Assembly: GCA_018821435.1 (NCBI GenBank)
Contig: JAHJME010000030.1
Location: forward strand, 1 to 64,000
DNA length: 64,000 nt
Direction: 5' to 3'
Origin: Alphaproteobacteria bacterium
GTDB lineage: Bacteria; Pseudomonadota; Alphaproteobacteria; Caulobacterales; Caulobacteraceae
In this document: piece after piece, positions 34,708 to 43,544 of the stretch
Position numbering within the stretch: position 1 is the first letter of the stretch
Layout: every line of letters begins with the position of its first letter
Position numbers and translations under genes: made by a program
Notes under the pieces: generated by a model
The model's database searches: none
What the model was told of the DNA's origin: nothing
What the model saw: the letters and a program-made list of their open reading frames with translations, nothing else

Positions 34708-35499
34708 ATGCGTAACTCCACACTGGCCGCCATCGCCGCCGCGGCGCTTTCGCTGTCGGCCGCCTCGGCGCAGGCCTCGGTCAGCCTGTCCAACGGGACG
34801 CTGTTCCGCGCGGACGAGACCGGGACCAACCAGAACACCACGAACAGCGGCCAGACCGTCGCGCGCGGCGGCTGGACCACCGTGCTGGGGCAACAGAACG
34901 TCGCCGGGAACTACGGCGCGCAGCTGTTCCTGGCCACCACGGCCGACCCGGCCGCCGGGGACTTCTTCGCGCCTGCGTCCAGCTTCTCCGCCGGCCTGCA
35001 GGAAGGCGCGAACACGATCTACTTCTGGGCCGATGGCGACGACACCGTCGGCGGCGACGACGGCTTCGGCCTCAATCTGTGGTTCGACGGCGCGGCGGCG
35101 TCGGCGGTGGCGATCTCGGCCTTCGCGCCGACGCCGGGCGCGAGCTTCGCGGCCAACGGCAGCACGGGCTGCACGGCGGCCTACAATTTCAGCTGCATCG
35201 CGGGCAGCGGCGCTCTGAGCTTCGTGGTCGGGGCGTCCACCGTCACGCTCACCGACTTCCGCATCCAGGGCCTGGGCGGCGGGCAGGGCGGTGAGGACCG
35301 CGTCTACCATGACAACGTCAACGGTTTCACGCCGCCGGCCCACGCCAACGGCGTCAACGACACCTACGGCTACTTCGTGCTCAACGTGACGACCGCGGAC
35401 ACTGCGCCGGTGCCTGAGCCGGCCAGCTGGGCGCTGATGATCGCGGGCTTCGGCCTGGCTGGAACGGCCCTGCGCACGCGCCGCCGCGCGCTGGCTTAG
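34708..35499 (+). CDS. PEP-CTERM (PEPxxWA type) exported protein
   Basis: The 263-residue product has a signal peptide (about residues 1-23, SAQAS) and the sorting tail VPEPASWALMIAGFGLAGTA followed by RTRRR. The body is Thr/Asn/Gly-rich and beta-type, with one Cys pair near the middle (GCTAAYNFSC). ATG 34708 fits the signal peptide and has GAGGG upstream; the in-frame ATG at 34684 adds charged residues that do not fit. It is convergent with the EF-G-like gene. Confidence 0.88.
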   Translation: MRNSTLAAIAAAALSLSAASAQASVSLSNGTLFRADETGTNQNTTNSGQTVARGGWTTVLGQQNVAGNYGAQLFLATTADPAAGDFFAPASSFSAGLQEGANTIYFWADGDDTVGGDDGFGLNLWFDGAAASAVAISAFAPTPGASFAANGSTGCTAAYNFSCIAGSGALSFVVGASTVTLTDFRIQGLGGGQGGEDRVYHDNVNGFTPPAHANGVNDTYGYFVLNVTTADTAPVPEPASWALMIAGFGLAGTALRTRRRALA

Positions 35500-35506
35500 G
35501 CACGGC

Positions 35507-35539
35507 GCCGCCGCGTCGAGGTTCCTCGGACGCGGCGGC
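35507..35539. terminator. Bidirectional hairpin terminator
   Basis: GCCGCCGCGTCGAGG (35507-35521) pairs with CCTCGGACGCGGCGGC (35524-35539), with one bulged base. It fills most of the 54-bp gap between two convergent genes. There is no T tract, as often in this GC-rich group. Confidence 0.65.
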
Positions 35540-35553
35540 CCGTTGCTAACCGG

Positions 35554-37569
35554 TCAGGCGCTCGGCCTGGCGCCCTGCGCCGCCTCCTCGGCCAGGCGGC
35601 CGTGCAGTTCGCTCATATGGTCGAAGTCGGCCTCGAAGGCGCCCAGGCCCTGGGTCAGGCCGCGCAGCTCGGCGATCAGATCCTGGCGTTCGCTTTGCGG
35701 CAGGTAGGCCTCAATGCGTTCCCAGCCGCGCCAGTCCTCGCGGGGACCCAGGCCCAGGATCTGGCCGCGCCGGGCGGTCAGGGCCGAGGTGACGTGGCTG
35801 GCGCTGTTCGACGGGGAATAGACCGTCAGCTTCTCGATCGGCTCCAGCAGGGTGGCTCCGGCGACCTTCAGGGCCTCTTCGATCGCCAGTCGGCCTACCG
35901 TGCGGAACGCCATCTCGGAGCTGTCGACCGCGTGGGTCATGCCGTCGGTCAAGGTGACCTCAAGGTCGGTGACCGGGAAGCCCAGCGGCCCCTTCACCAG
36001 TCCGTCGCGCACGCCGGTCTCGACGGCGGGGATCCACTGCTTGGGGACCGCGCCGCCGACGACCTTGGCCTGGAAGACGACGCCGGAGCCGCGAGGCAGG
36101 GGGCGGATCTCAATCGTAACGTCAGCGAACTGGCCGTGGCCGCCGGACTGCTTCTTGTGCCGCGCCCGCTGGGTGGCCGAACGGCCGATGGTCTCGCGGT
36201 ACGGCGTGCGGGGCTGGATGGTGTCGATCTCCACCCCGTAGCGGCGCTTCAGCCGTTCCAGCGCCAGGCGGACATGGCCCTCGCCCTGGCCGGCCAGCAG
36301 CACCTGGCGCTGCTCGGCGTCATGGGTCAGCGACAGGCCGGGATCTTCCTCGACCAGCTTGCCCAGCGCGCCCGAGAGGCGGACATCGTCGTTGCGGTTC
36401 TTGGCCATCAGGGCCACGGCGAACAGCGGCCGCCGGGCTTCGGCGATGGCGCGCACCGTCTGCGGCCGGCCGGTGGTGGACAGGATCTGGCCGGCGGCGG
36501 CCTGCTCGACCTTGCCGATGGCGCAGATCTCGCCAACCTGAGCCTCGGTGATCTTGCGCAGCGCCGAGCCCTGGACCTGGCTGAGCCCGCCCGCGCGGCT
36601 CTTCTGGCCCTCGGCCATGACGACGTCCGCGCCGTCGGGCAGCTTGGTCCCGAACACCCGGGCATAGGCCAGCTTGCCGGACTGGCCGGCATAGGCGGTC
36701 TTCATCACATAGGCGCCGTCGGTGACTCCCAGCCGTTCGGCCGCTCGCGCGGTCGGCGGCGTGTCGTGGCGCAGGGCCTTCAGGAGCCGGCGGACGCCGA
36801 AGCCGTTCTGGGCCGAGCCGAAGAAGACCGGGACGATCAGGCCGTCGTGCATCTCGCGCACCAGGTCGGCGAACACGGCGTCGCGGCTGGGGACGACGTC
36901 GGAGAGCAGCTGTTCCAGCAGCTCGTCGTCGAAGTCGGCGATCTGTTCCAGCATGTGGAAGCGGGCGTCGGCCTCCTCCTGCTGGAGGTCGGCGGGGATG
37001 TCGACCAGCGCGCTGGCCTTGCCGGGCTGGTAGACGAAGCACCGCTCAAGGGCGAGGTCGATGAAGCCCGAGACCTTGTCGCCGTCCCAGGTGGGGATCT
37101 GCCGCGCGACGAGGGGGGCGGACGACACCGGGGCCAGGGCCTCCAGCAGCTCGGCCAGCGTGCCGTGGGCCTGGTCCATCTTGTTGATGAAGAGGGCGTG
37201 TGGCACGCCCAGCCGCTCCAGTTCGCGCAGGGTGGGCTGCAGCAGGACGGCCTTGGCAGGGTCGGGCTCGGCGACCACGATGGCAAGGTCGACCGCGGCC
37301 AGCGCCGGGTCGATCTCGGCGCAGAATTCCAGGGAGCCGGGGCAGTCGACGACGGCGTAGCGGTCGCCCATGAAGTCGAAGCCGGCGAGGTTCAACTCCA
37401 CCGAATGGCCGCGCGCCTTGGCCTCGGGGCTACTGTCGCCCACCTCGCCCGGTCGCACCGCCTGGCCGGTGGCGGCTTCCAGCAGGGCCTCCATCAAGGC
37501 GGTCTTGCCGGCGCTCGTGGGGCCGACGAGCGCAAGCGCCCGAACCGACCCCGTGTCTCGGATTGCCAT
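35554..37569 (-). CDS. Elongation factor G-like GTPase
   Basis: The 671-residue protein has the EF-G layout. G motifs: GPTSAGKT (G1, near residue 16), RGHSVELN in place of the canonical RGIT (G2), DCPG (G3) and NKMD (G4). Domains II to V follow, with RARHKKQSGGHGQFADV in domain IV and a C-terminal ELRGLTQGLGAFE typical of domain V. The changed G1 and G2 regions place it with EF-G paralogues of unclear role rather than the main translocase. GGGAGAA precedes the start. Confidence 0.92.
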   Translation of the reverse strand: MAIRDTGSVRALALVGPTSAGKTALMEALLEAATGQAVRPGEVGDSSPEAKARGHSVELNLAGFDFMGDRYAVVDCPGSLEFCAEIDPALAAVDLAIVVAEPDPAKAVLLQPTLRELERLGVPHALFINKMDQAHGTLAELLEALAPVSSAPLVARQIPTWDGDKVSGFIDLALERCFVYQPGKASALVDIPADLQQEEADARFHMLEQIADFDDELLEQLLSDVVPSRDAVFADLVREMHDGLIVPVFFGSAQNGFGVRRLLKALRHDTPPTARAAERLGVTDGAYVMKTAYAGQSGKLAYARVFGTKLPDGADVVMAEGQKSRAGGLSQVQGSALRKITEAQVGEICAIGKVEQAAAGQILSTTGRPQTVRAIAEARRPLFAVALMAKNRNDDVRLSGALGKLVEEDPGLSLTHDAEQRQVLLAGQGEGHVRLALERLKRRYGVEIDTIQPRTPYRETIGRSATQRARHKKQSGGHGQFADVTIEIRPLPRGSGVVFQAKVVGGAVPKQWIPAVETGVRDGLVKGPLGFPVTDLEVTLTDGMTHAVDSSEMAFRTVGRLAIEEALKVAGATLLEPIEKLTVYSPSNSASHVTSALTARRGQILGLGPREDWRGWERIEAYLPQSERQDLIAELRGLTQGLGAFEADFDHMSELHGRLAEEAAQGARPSA

Positions 37570-37599
37570 GGTCGCGTTCTCCCATCACCGATGGCGCCG

Positions 37600-37741
37600 A
37601 GAGCGCACCCTTGCGGGCTTCGTGGCGCTCTAGCGCGCGGTTGTGAGCGGTCGCGGACCGGGTACAGAGCCAGCCAACGCCGCCCTTACCGGGAAACCCT
37701 ACGCCCGGAGTTTTCCGGGGTGCGCCTCAAGATGTCGTGAG
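37600..37741. other. Intergenic region between the EAL gene and the EF-G-like gene
   Basis: The 172-bp gap 37570-37741 lies downstream of the EAL gene and upstream of the EF-G-like start, both on the minus strand. It has one hairpin, AGAGCGC (37600-37606) with GCGCTCT (37625-37631). The EF-G-like promoter should be here, but I see no convincing core elements. Confidence 0.4.
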
Positions 37742-39370
37742 CTAGCGGTCCAGCGCCGATCGGATCGCCAGGGCGCCCGTGCGGGCCCGGCCGCGGGCGG
37801 CGACGCCTGTGTCGTCCGCCGGAGTCTCGCGGGCCCGGCCGTAGAGCCAGCCCTGGGCGTAATCCACGCCAGCGCGGCGGACGGCATCCTCAGCTTCCGG
37901 CGTTTCGACCATTTCGGCCAAGGTGCGAACGTTCAGTTCACTGCACATGTTCACCAGATGCTTGACGAACGTGGCCTCCCGGCCACCGTGCTGCAGGTCG
38001 CGGATATACCGGCCATCGATCTTCAACACATCCAGCGTGAGCTGTTGCAGGTAGGCCAGCGACGCCGCGCCGGCGCCGAAGTCGTCAAGGCAGACCTCGC
38101 AGCCGCCGGTGCGCAGCGCCTGGATGTGGCGGTCCGCCACAACGAGGTCTTCCACGGCGGCGCTCTCGGTCAATTCGAACATGAGGCGGCCCCTGGCCCA
38201 GGGCCGTTCTCTCAGCATCCGCATGACGCCGGTCAGGTAGCTTTCGCTTGTCAGGCTGCGGCCCGAGACATTGACTGCCAGCTTCAGCGCCGGGTCGCGC
38301 TGCAGGGCCAGCATGGTCTCATCCAGGATCGCGAGGTCCAGCGGCTCGATCAGATCCATCTCCTCGGCCATGCGGATGGTCGGGAACGGGCTGCCCTCGG
38401 AGCCGAAGCGCACCAGCACCTCGTGGTGGTGCAGGCTGCCGTCGCGAAGCGACACGACGGGCTGATACGCCAGGGTGAATCGGCGGTGCCGGATCGCCGC
38501 GCCGAGCTGGCCGGCCTTGCTGAGCGTGGCGCGCATCGCCCGGTCCAGAGCGTCGGAAAGGTCGCCGGGCAGCGCGCGGGAGAGGCCGTTTTCGAGCACC
38601 ATGTTCAAGGCGTAACGCAAGGCTTGCGCCACCTGTTTCGGGCGCTCGACGCCTGACAGCGGCATCGAGGCTGCCCCCGTGGTCACGCCCTCGACGCCGG
38701 CGTCGGTGAGGACCCGCGCGAGGCGGCCGGTCATGGCCTCGGTCGGCTCATCACTGCCGCGCACCAGGGCGTAGCGGTCGGGTCCGACGGGTGTCGCAGC
38801 TTCGCCCTGATAAGCCTGCGCACGGAGGGCGCCGGCCACCAGCGCCTCCAGTGCGGCGGGGTCCTGTGTGGTCTTGCATTGCGACAGCCCGTTGAACTCG
38901 ATGAAGGCGAGCTCCAGCGCTTCGGTGGATCCGGCTAGCAACTCGGTGGCGCGGCTCTCGAACTGCTCCCGAGTCTGAAGACCGGAAGCGCCCCGGCTGC
39001 TCGCGCGCGACAGGGCGCAGGAGATGGCTCCCTTGTTTTGCGGCAGTCGGATGGCGGTCAAGCTGGCGTAGCGGGGCGGAGCGCCCGATGGCGAAGCGAC
39101 ACCGAGGACCACGGGACCCGCGCGGGTTCCATCGCCGAGGCCCCGGAAGACGGCCTCCACCATGGGGTGGTCCTCAGGATGGAACAGGCTCTGCCAGGGC
39201 TTGCCGGATAGGGACTGGTCCTTGGCTCCGAGGACGGCTTCACCCGCGCCCAGTGCGAAGCTCACGCAGCCGTCGGCCTTGATCTCCACAAGGAGATCCG
39301 CGGCGGCGAACCCGAAACCCAGAAACCGATGCGGTGTTGGCAAAGCGAAAGTTCCCCTTGCGGCGAACAT
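37742..39370 (-). CDS. EAL domain protein, probable c-di-GMP phosphodiesterase
   Basis: The 542-residue protein has a PAS-like N-terminus (HPEDHPMVEAVFRGLGDGTR), a weak degenerate GGDEF-like middle region without GGDEF, and a C-terminal EAL domain from about residue 300. Catalytic residues are present: EVLVRF (Glu317, EVL form), AVNVSG, FELTESA, LDDFGAG, LKIDGRYI, LAEMVET and QGWLYG. It should cleave cyclic di-GMP and influence motility or attachment. ATG 39370 is chosen since upstream codons overlap the preceding small gene. That gene ends 50 bp before. Confidence 0.92.
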   Translation of the reverse strand: MFAARGTFALPTPHRFLGFGFAAADLLVEIKADGCVSFALGAGEAVLGAKDQSLSGKPWQSLFHPEDHPMVEAVFRGLGDGTRAGPVVLGVASPSGAPPRYASLTAIRLPQNKGAISCALSRASSRGASGLQTREQFESRATELLAGSTEALELAFIEFNGLSQCKTTQDPAALEALVAGALRAQAYQGEAATPVGPDRYALVRGSDEPTEAMTGRLARVLTDAGVEGVTTGAASMPLSGVERPKQVAQALRYALNMVLENGLSRALPGDLSDALDRAMRATLSKAGQLGAAIRHRRFTLAYQPVVSLRDGSLHHHEVLVRFGSEGSPFPTIRMAEEMDLIEPLDLAILDETMLALQRDPALKLAVNVSGRSLTSESYLTGVMRMLRERPWARGRLMFELTESAAVEDLVVADRHIQALRTGGCEVCLDDFGAGAASLAYLQQLTLDVLKIDGRYIRDLQHGGREATFVKHLVNMCSELNVRTLAEMVETPEAEDAVRRAGVDYAQGWLYGRARETPADDTGVAARGRARTGALAIRSALDR

Positions 39371-39420
39371 TGCGCGCGGCGCTCTTAAGATCGCGTGTCT
39401 CGGCGAGGGCGCCGATGGCT

Positions 39421-39681
39421 CTAGGCGTCGGTCTTCTTGCGCTTGAGCATTCGGCGGCGGGTTTCCAGCACGGTGTAGAGCCGCTCGCGCTGGTGTTCGC
39501 CGACGGGCAGGGCGATGCGGGTGTTCTGGATCTCGGCGTCGTGGCTGGCTTCGCCGGCCAGGCGCTCCATGCCGGCGGGATCGACTCGCCACAGCTCGTG
39601 GATCAGATCTGCGACGAGCAGCTCCAGAGTTGCGACGCGGGCTATAAGGTCCCGCTTGCTGGTTGAGCCTTCGTCCGGCAT
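39421..39681 (-). CDS. Small hypothetical protein upstream of the EAL gene
   Basis: The 86-residue product is charged and mostly helical (KRDLIARVATLELLVADLIH, a leucine-rich helix that may form a coiled coil), with a very basic end RRRMLKRKKTDA. There is no signal peptide. It lies 50 bp upstream of the EAL gene on the same strand, so it could be co-expressed with it. I do not recognise the family. Confidence 0.65.
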   Translation of the reverse strand: MPDEGSTSKRDLIARVATLELLVADLIHELWRVDPAGMERLAGEASHDAEIQNTRIALPVGEHQRERLYTVLETRRRMLKRKKTDA

Positions 39682-39766
39682 GCGACGTGTCCAGAATCCA
39701 CGATAGGGTCGTCGGCCCGCGAGGATGGGATCAGGTGATTAAGCGTTCGATAGCGGTGGGGCGACC

Positions 39767-40267
39767 ATGACGGAAAAGTTGAGCCGCGCACAACCGGAGC
39801 GCCCCACTGCCCGGGTGCTGCTGTTCGATCCCGACAATCGCATCCTGTTGATGAAGGGCCGCCTGCCCACGGCGCGCGATCGGCCCGGCGTCTGGTTCAC
39901 GGTCGGCGGTGGGGTGGAGAAGGGCGAGACCTATACCGAGGCCGCCGCGCGCGAGGTGCGCGAAGAGACCGGCATCCGCGATTTCGTCATGGGTCCGGTG
40001 GTCTGGCTGCGCGAAGGCGTCATGCTGATGCCGGAACCGACGCTGTTCAAGGAACAGTACTTCGTCGCGCGCTGCATCGGCGGCGACCCGGTGCGCACGG
40101 ACTGGACCGAGGTCGAGAACGATCTGATCGACGACATCCGCTGGTGGACCCTGCCCGAACTGATGGTCACCAGCGACCGGGTATTTCCGCCGGGCCTGGT
40201 CGGCCGCCTGCCGCCGCTGCTGGCGGGGCGTCTCCCCAAGGACCCGGTGCACATCCCCTGGAAATGA
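39767..40267 (+). CDS. Nudix hydrolase
   Basis: The 166-residue enzyme has a full Nudix box, GGVEKGETYTEAAAREVREE followed by TGI, which binds Mg and cleaves nucleoside diphosphate derivatives. The preceding FTVGGG and following WWTLPEL are usual. Substrate cannot be read. It lies 41 bp before the phospholipase-like gene in the same direction and is divergent from the EAL group. Confidence 0.94.
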   Translation: MTEKLSRAQPERPTARVLLFDPDNRILLMKGRLPTARDRPGVWFTVGGGVEKGETYTEAAAREVREETGIRDFVMGPVVWLREGVMLMPEPTLFKEQYFVARCIGGDPVRTDWTEVENDLIDDIRWWTLPELMVTSDRVFPPGLVGRLPPLLAGRLPKDPVHIPWK

Positions 40268-40308
40268 ACGGTCACGCCACTGTCGCCGCCCCTCATTAGG
40301 ACCACGCC

Positions 40309-41424
40309 ATGATCGCCGCCCTGTTCGCCGCCGCCGCCATCTCCGCCGCCTGCGACCTGGAGGCGCCGTCGGGCGAGGTCGGCTGCACCCGCGCCGCCGT
40401 CGATGCTCTGCCGATGAACGCCATGCAGGTGATTGGCAGCCACAACAGCTACAAGATGGCCATCGCGCCGAACGAGATGGCGATGATCCGCGCGGTCAAC
40501 GCGAAGGAAGCCGACGCCATCGACTACAGCCACGCGCCGCTGAAGGACCAGCTGGACGCCGGCGCCCGGCAGCTCGAGATCGACGTGGTTTATGACCCCG
40601 ACACCGGGCTCTATTCCGCGCCGCTGGGCTTCAAGATGGCGGGGAAGAACGCGGTCCCCTACGATTTCGCGCCCCTGAAGCAGCCCGGCCTGAAGGTGCT
40701 GCATGAGCCGTCGGTGGATTACCGCTCGGTCTGCCCGCTGTTCGCGGGCTGCCTGAAGGACATTCGCGACTGGTCGAAGGCGCATCCCGAGCATGTGCCG
40801 CTGCTGGTGATCATGAACCTGAAGGAGGGCGGCCTCTCCATCCCCGGCGCGACCAAGGCGCCGTTGTTCGACGCCAAGGCGATGAACGCCATCGACGCCG
40901 AGATCCGCGCGGCCTTCCCGGAGGCTGCCCTGATCACGCCGGATAAGGTGCAAGGCAAGCGCGCCACGCTGCGCGAGGCTGTGGCGGCCGGTGGCTGGCC
41001 CAAGCTGAAGGCGGCGCGCGGCAAGGTGATGTTCGCGCTGGACTGTCCGCCGGAGCAGGCCGCGCGCTATCGCGAGGGTCGCAAGGTGCTGGAGGGCCGC
41101 GTCGCCTTCGTGAACATCGACGAGGCGTCGCCGGCCGCCGGCTACATCACCCTGAACGAACCCAAGGAACTTGGCGGCCGCATCGCCGCGGCGCTGAAGG
41201 CCGGGCTTATCGTGCGCACTCGCGCCGACGCCGATACCTGGGAAGCGCGCGCCAACGACACGACGCGACAAGCGGAGGCCTTCGCTTCGGGCGCTCAATA
41301 TGTCTCGACGGACTACATGAGCCCCGACGCCCGGTTCGGCCCCTACGTGGCCAAGCTGCCGGGCGGCGGAAAGGCGCGGCTGTCGCCGGCGGCGCTAGCT
41401 AGCGGTTCGCCAGCTTTTCCTTGA
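40309..41424 (+). CDS. Calcium-dependent phosphoinositide phospholipase C-like protein
   Basis: The 371-residue protein has a short signal peptide (IAALFAAAAISAACDLE). It matches the bacterial PI-PLC-C1-like family: MQVIGSHNSYKMAI with the catalytic His, LDAGARQLEIDVVYD with acidic metal ligands, then HEPSVDYRSVCPLF and HVPLLVIMNLKEGG. It probably cleaves a phosphodiester outside the cytoplasm; the true substrate is unknown. AGGA precedes the ATG. Its 3' end overlaps the convergent gene by 26 bases. Confidence 0.88.
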   Translation: MIAALFAAAAISAACDLEAPSGEVGCTRAAVDALPMNAMQVIGSHNSYKMAIAPNEMAMIRAVNAKEADAIDYSHAPLKDQLDAGARQLEIDVVYDPDTGLYSAPLGFKMAGKNAVPYDFAPLKQPGLKVLHEPSVDYRSVCPLFAGCLKDIRDWSKAHPEHVPLLVIMNLKEGGLSIPGATKAPLFDAKAMNAIDAEIRAAFPEAALITPDKVQGKRATLREAVAAGGWPKLKAARGKVMFALDCPPEQAARYREGRKVLEGRVAFVNIDEASPAAGYITLNEPKELGGRIAAALKAGLIVRTRADADTWEARANDTTRQAEAFASGAQYVSTDYMSPDARFGPYVAKLPGGGKARLSPAALASGSPAFP

Positions 41425-41956
41425 GCGGGGGCGCGGTCGCGGGCTCTGCGACGGCGGCCTTGCCCGAGACGTCGGCCGAGGGCGCGGCTTCGGCCACGGT
41501 GACCTCGGGGACCTTGTCCTTGCCGACGCCGAAGATGCCGCCGACCACCCGCTTACCGAGGAAGCCGCCGGCGAACTTGCCGACGGGGCCGCCGACCGCC
41601 GCGCCGGCCACGCCACCAGCGACACCGCCCACGACCATCCCGACCTTGCCGGCCACGTCGTTGTCCTTCTCCTCCTTGGCGATCAGGACGGGCGCGACGG
41701 TGGTGGGTTCGGTGGGCGGCGTGGCGACGGCGGCCTCGCTCACCGGCGCGGGTGGCGGCGCCGCGCTCACGGGCGGCGGCGCATCGACCGTCGGCTGTAC
41801 GGTCGGCAGCGGGGCCAAGGTCGGAGCCAGGGTTACATCCACCGGGGCGACCGTCGTCGCGGCGGGCTGCGAGGGAAGGGCGAGAACATCCTGCGCCAGC
41901 GCCGCGCCGGGCAGGGCGACCGCGCTACAGATGGCAAAGCTCAATAGGGTACGCAT
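41399..41956 (-). CDS. Exported glycine-zipper protein
   Basis: The 185-residue protein has a signal peptide (residues 1-22, GAALAQ), a Pro/Ala/Val-rich middle of about 60 residues and a glycine-zipper helix (GMVVGGVAGGVAGAAVGGPV) followed by GKFAGGFLGKRVVGGIFG. The C-terminus is charged. Glycine zippers insert in or pack at membranes. No known name. ATG 41956 fits the signal peptide better than 41968. Confidence 0.75.
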   Translation of the reverse strand: MRTLLSFAICSAVALPGAALAQDVLALPSQPAATTVAPVDVTLAPTLAPLPTVQPTVDAPPPVSAAPPPAPVSEAAVATPPTEPTTVAPVLIAKEEKDNDVAGKVGMVVGGVAGGVAGAAVGGPVGKFAGGFLGKRVVGGIFGVGKDKVPEVTVAEAAPSADVSGKAAVAEPATAPPLKEKLANR

Positions 41957-42037
41957 CGGCGACTCCACGAGGATGACCTCGATCTGAGCACCTTTAACGC
42001 GTTGAGGGCTGGCCGGGTTCAGCTCAGCCGGATCGGA

Positions 42038-42061
42038 GGACCCGCCCGCGAGGACGGGTCC
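42038..42061 (-). terminator. Hairpin downstream of the cold-shock gene
   Basis: GGACCCG (42038-42044) and CGGGTCC (42055-42061) pair with a 10-base loop, 11 bp after the cold-shock gene stop on the minus strand. No T tract. It may end most transcripts before the glycine-zipper gene. Confidence 0.5.
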
Positions 42062-42071
42062 GCCTCAAGTC

Positions 42072-42740
42072 TTAGCCGCTGACCTTCAGGTTGGTCGCCG
42101 AGGTCTTGCCGCTGCGACGGTCCTGTTCGAGGTCGAAGTTGACCCGCTGGCCTTCGTTCAGGCCGGAGAGACCCGCCTGCTCGACCGCCGAGATGTGGAC
42201 GAAGATGTCCTGGCCGCCGCCTTCGGGCTTGATGAAACCAAAGCCCTTGGTGGTGTTGAACCACTTCACTTCGCCGGAACCGGAACCGGCGATCGCGCCG
42301 CGCGGACGATCCGCGCCGCCGCCGCCGAAACCACCGCCGCCGCCGCCGAAGCCGCCACCGCCGCCACGATCACGGCCGCCGCCGAAACCGCCGCCGCCGC
42401 CGCGATCGCCGTAGCCACCGCCGCCGCCGCCACGATCGCCATAACCGCCGCCGCCGTAGCCGCCGCGATCACCACCACCGCCGAAGCCGCCGCCACCGCC
42501 GCCCGCGCGACGGGGTTGGGGCGCGCCCTTTTCCGTCACGACGATCTGGGTCGCCGCCAGTTTGCCGGAACGTCGGTCCTGTTCCAGTTCGTAGTCGACC
42601 TTGTCGCCTTCATCGAGGCTATCCAGGCCGGCCTGATTCAGAGCCGAGATGTGAATGAAGACGTCAGATCCGCCGTCGTCCGGTTGAACGAAGCCAAAAC
42701 CTTTAGCCGTGTTGAACCACTTTACCGTGCCGCTCGCCAT
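42072..42740 (-). CDS. Double cold-shock domain protein with RGG-type Gly-rich linker
   Basis: The 222-residue RNA-binding protein has two cold-shock domains. The first is residues 1-70 (GTVKWFNTAKGFGFVQPDDG, DVFIHISAL) and the second about 155-222 (EVKWFNTTKGFGFIKPEGGG, DIFVHISAV). Both keep the RNP motifs. Between them lie about 80 residues of Gly with repeated GGYGDRGG and RDRGGGGGFGGG units. Tandem cold-shock proteins are known in Caulobacter, where they act in cold and stationary phase. ATG 42740 starts the first domain. It is divergent from the LOG gene. Confidence 0.94.
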   Translation of the reverse strand: MASGTVKWFNTAKGFGFVQPDDGGSDVFIHISALNQAGLDSLDEGDKVDYELEQDRRSGKLAATQIVVTEKGAPQPRRAGGGGGGFGGGGDRGGYGGGGYGDRGGGGGGYGDRGGGGGFGGGRDRGGGGGFGGGGGGFGGGGADRPRGAIAGSGSGEVKWFNTTKGFGFIKPEGGGQDIFVHISAVEQAGLSGLNEGQRVNFDLEQDRRSGKTSATNLKVSG

Positions 42741-42924
42741 ATCGTCGCAACCTACAGAGAGATAAGTCCCACGCCGCCCATGGAGCGGCGCCCGGCTAAT
42801 CGCCCTGACAAGCCGTGAGACAAGTTGTAGCGGCGGATTTTCCGCAAGACCAGCCATCGTGACACACACCGGTATTCGGACTATGGCAGCGACCCTTTCG
42901 CCACAGCGCAGTCGAGGCCCCGCC

Positions 42925-43500
42925 GTGAAGAGCATCTGCGTCTACTGCGGCTCGTCGCCGGGCAACGATCCCCGCTTCCTGGAGGAAGCGATCCGGGGTG
43001 GGACCCAGATCGCCCAGGCCGGCCTGACCCTGGTCTATGGCGGCGGCAAGGTGGGTCTGATGGGCGCCGTGGCCGATGCGGCGCTGGCGGCGGGCGGCAA
43101 GGTGGTGGGCGTGATGCCCGAGGACCTGGTCAACCAGGAGATCGCCCACAAGGGCCTCTCCGAGCTGCACGTCGTGAAGTCGATGCACGAGCGCAAGCTG
43201 GCCATGGCCGACCTGTCCGACGGCTTCCTGTGCCTGCCCGGCGGCCCCGGCACGTTCGAGGAGATCTTCGAGCAGTGGACGTGGGCCCTGCTGGGAATCC
43301 ACGCCAAGCCGTGCGGCTTCGTCAACGTCGGCGGCTATTACGACCTGATGCGCCAGACGATCCAGCAGATGGCGGACAACGGCTTCATCGCCCAGACCTA
43401 CGTCGACATGCTGGTCTACGAAGAGACCACGCCGCAGGTGCTGGAAGCGTTCCAGGCGTATGTCGCGCCGCCGCCGAAGTGGAGCACGAACAAGCCGTAA
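42925..43500 (+). CDS. LOG family protein (cytokinin-type nucleoside phosphoribohydrolase)
   Basis: The 191-residue protein has the LOG signatures KSICVYCGSSPGNDPRF, VYGGGKVGLMGAVADAAL, HERKLAMADLSDGFLCLPGG and PGGPGTFEEIFE. Relatives release base from nucleoside 5'-monophosphates. Start is uncertain. GTG 42925 puts the family N-terminus first and has GAGG upstream; ATG 42883 would add 14 residues. It is convergent with the amidohydrolase gene, with a long inverted repeat between. Confidence 0.9.
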   Translation: MKSICVYCGSSPGNDPRFLEEAIRGGTQIAQAGLTLVYGGGKVGLMGAVADAALAAGGKVVGVMPEDLVNQEIAHKGLSELHVVKSMHERKLAMADLSDGFLCLPGGPGTFEEIFEQWTWALLGIHAKPCGFVNVGGYYDLMRQTIQQMADNGFIAQTYVDMLVYEETTPQVLEAFQAYVAPPPKWSTNKP

Positions 43501-43544
43501 GGTGGAGCGCTGCGCGTCCGAGCGCGCCGCAGGCGCAGTCATTC

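Noticed and set aside
42300..42520. Apparent tandem repeat or CRISPR-like pattern
   Set aside because: The periodic CCGCCG text is the coding sequence of the Gly-rich linker. No constant repeats with unique spacers.
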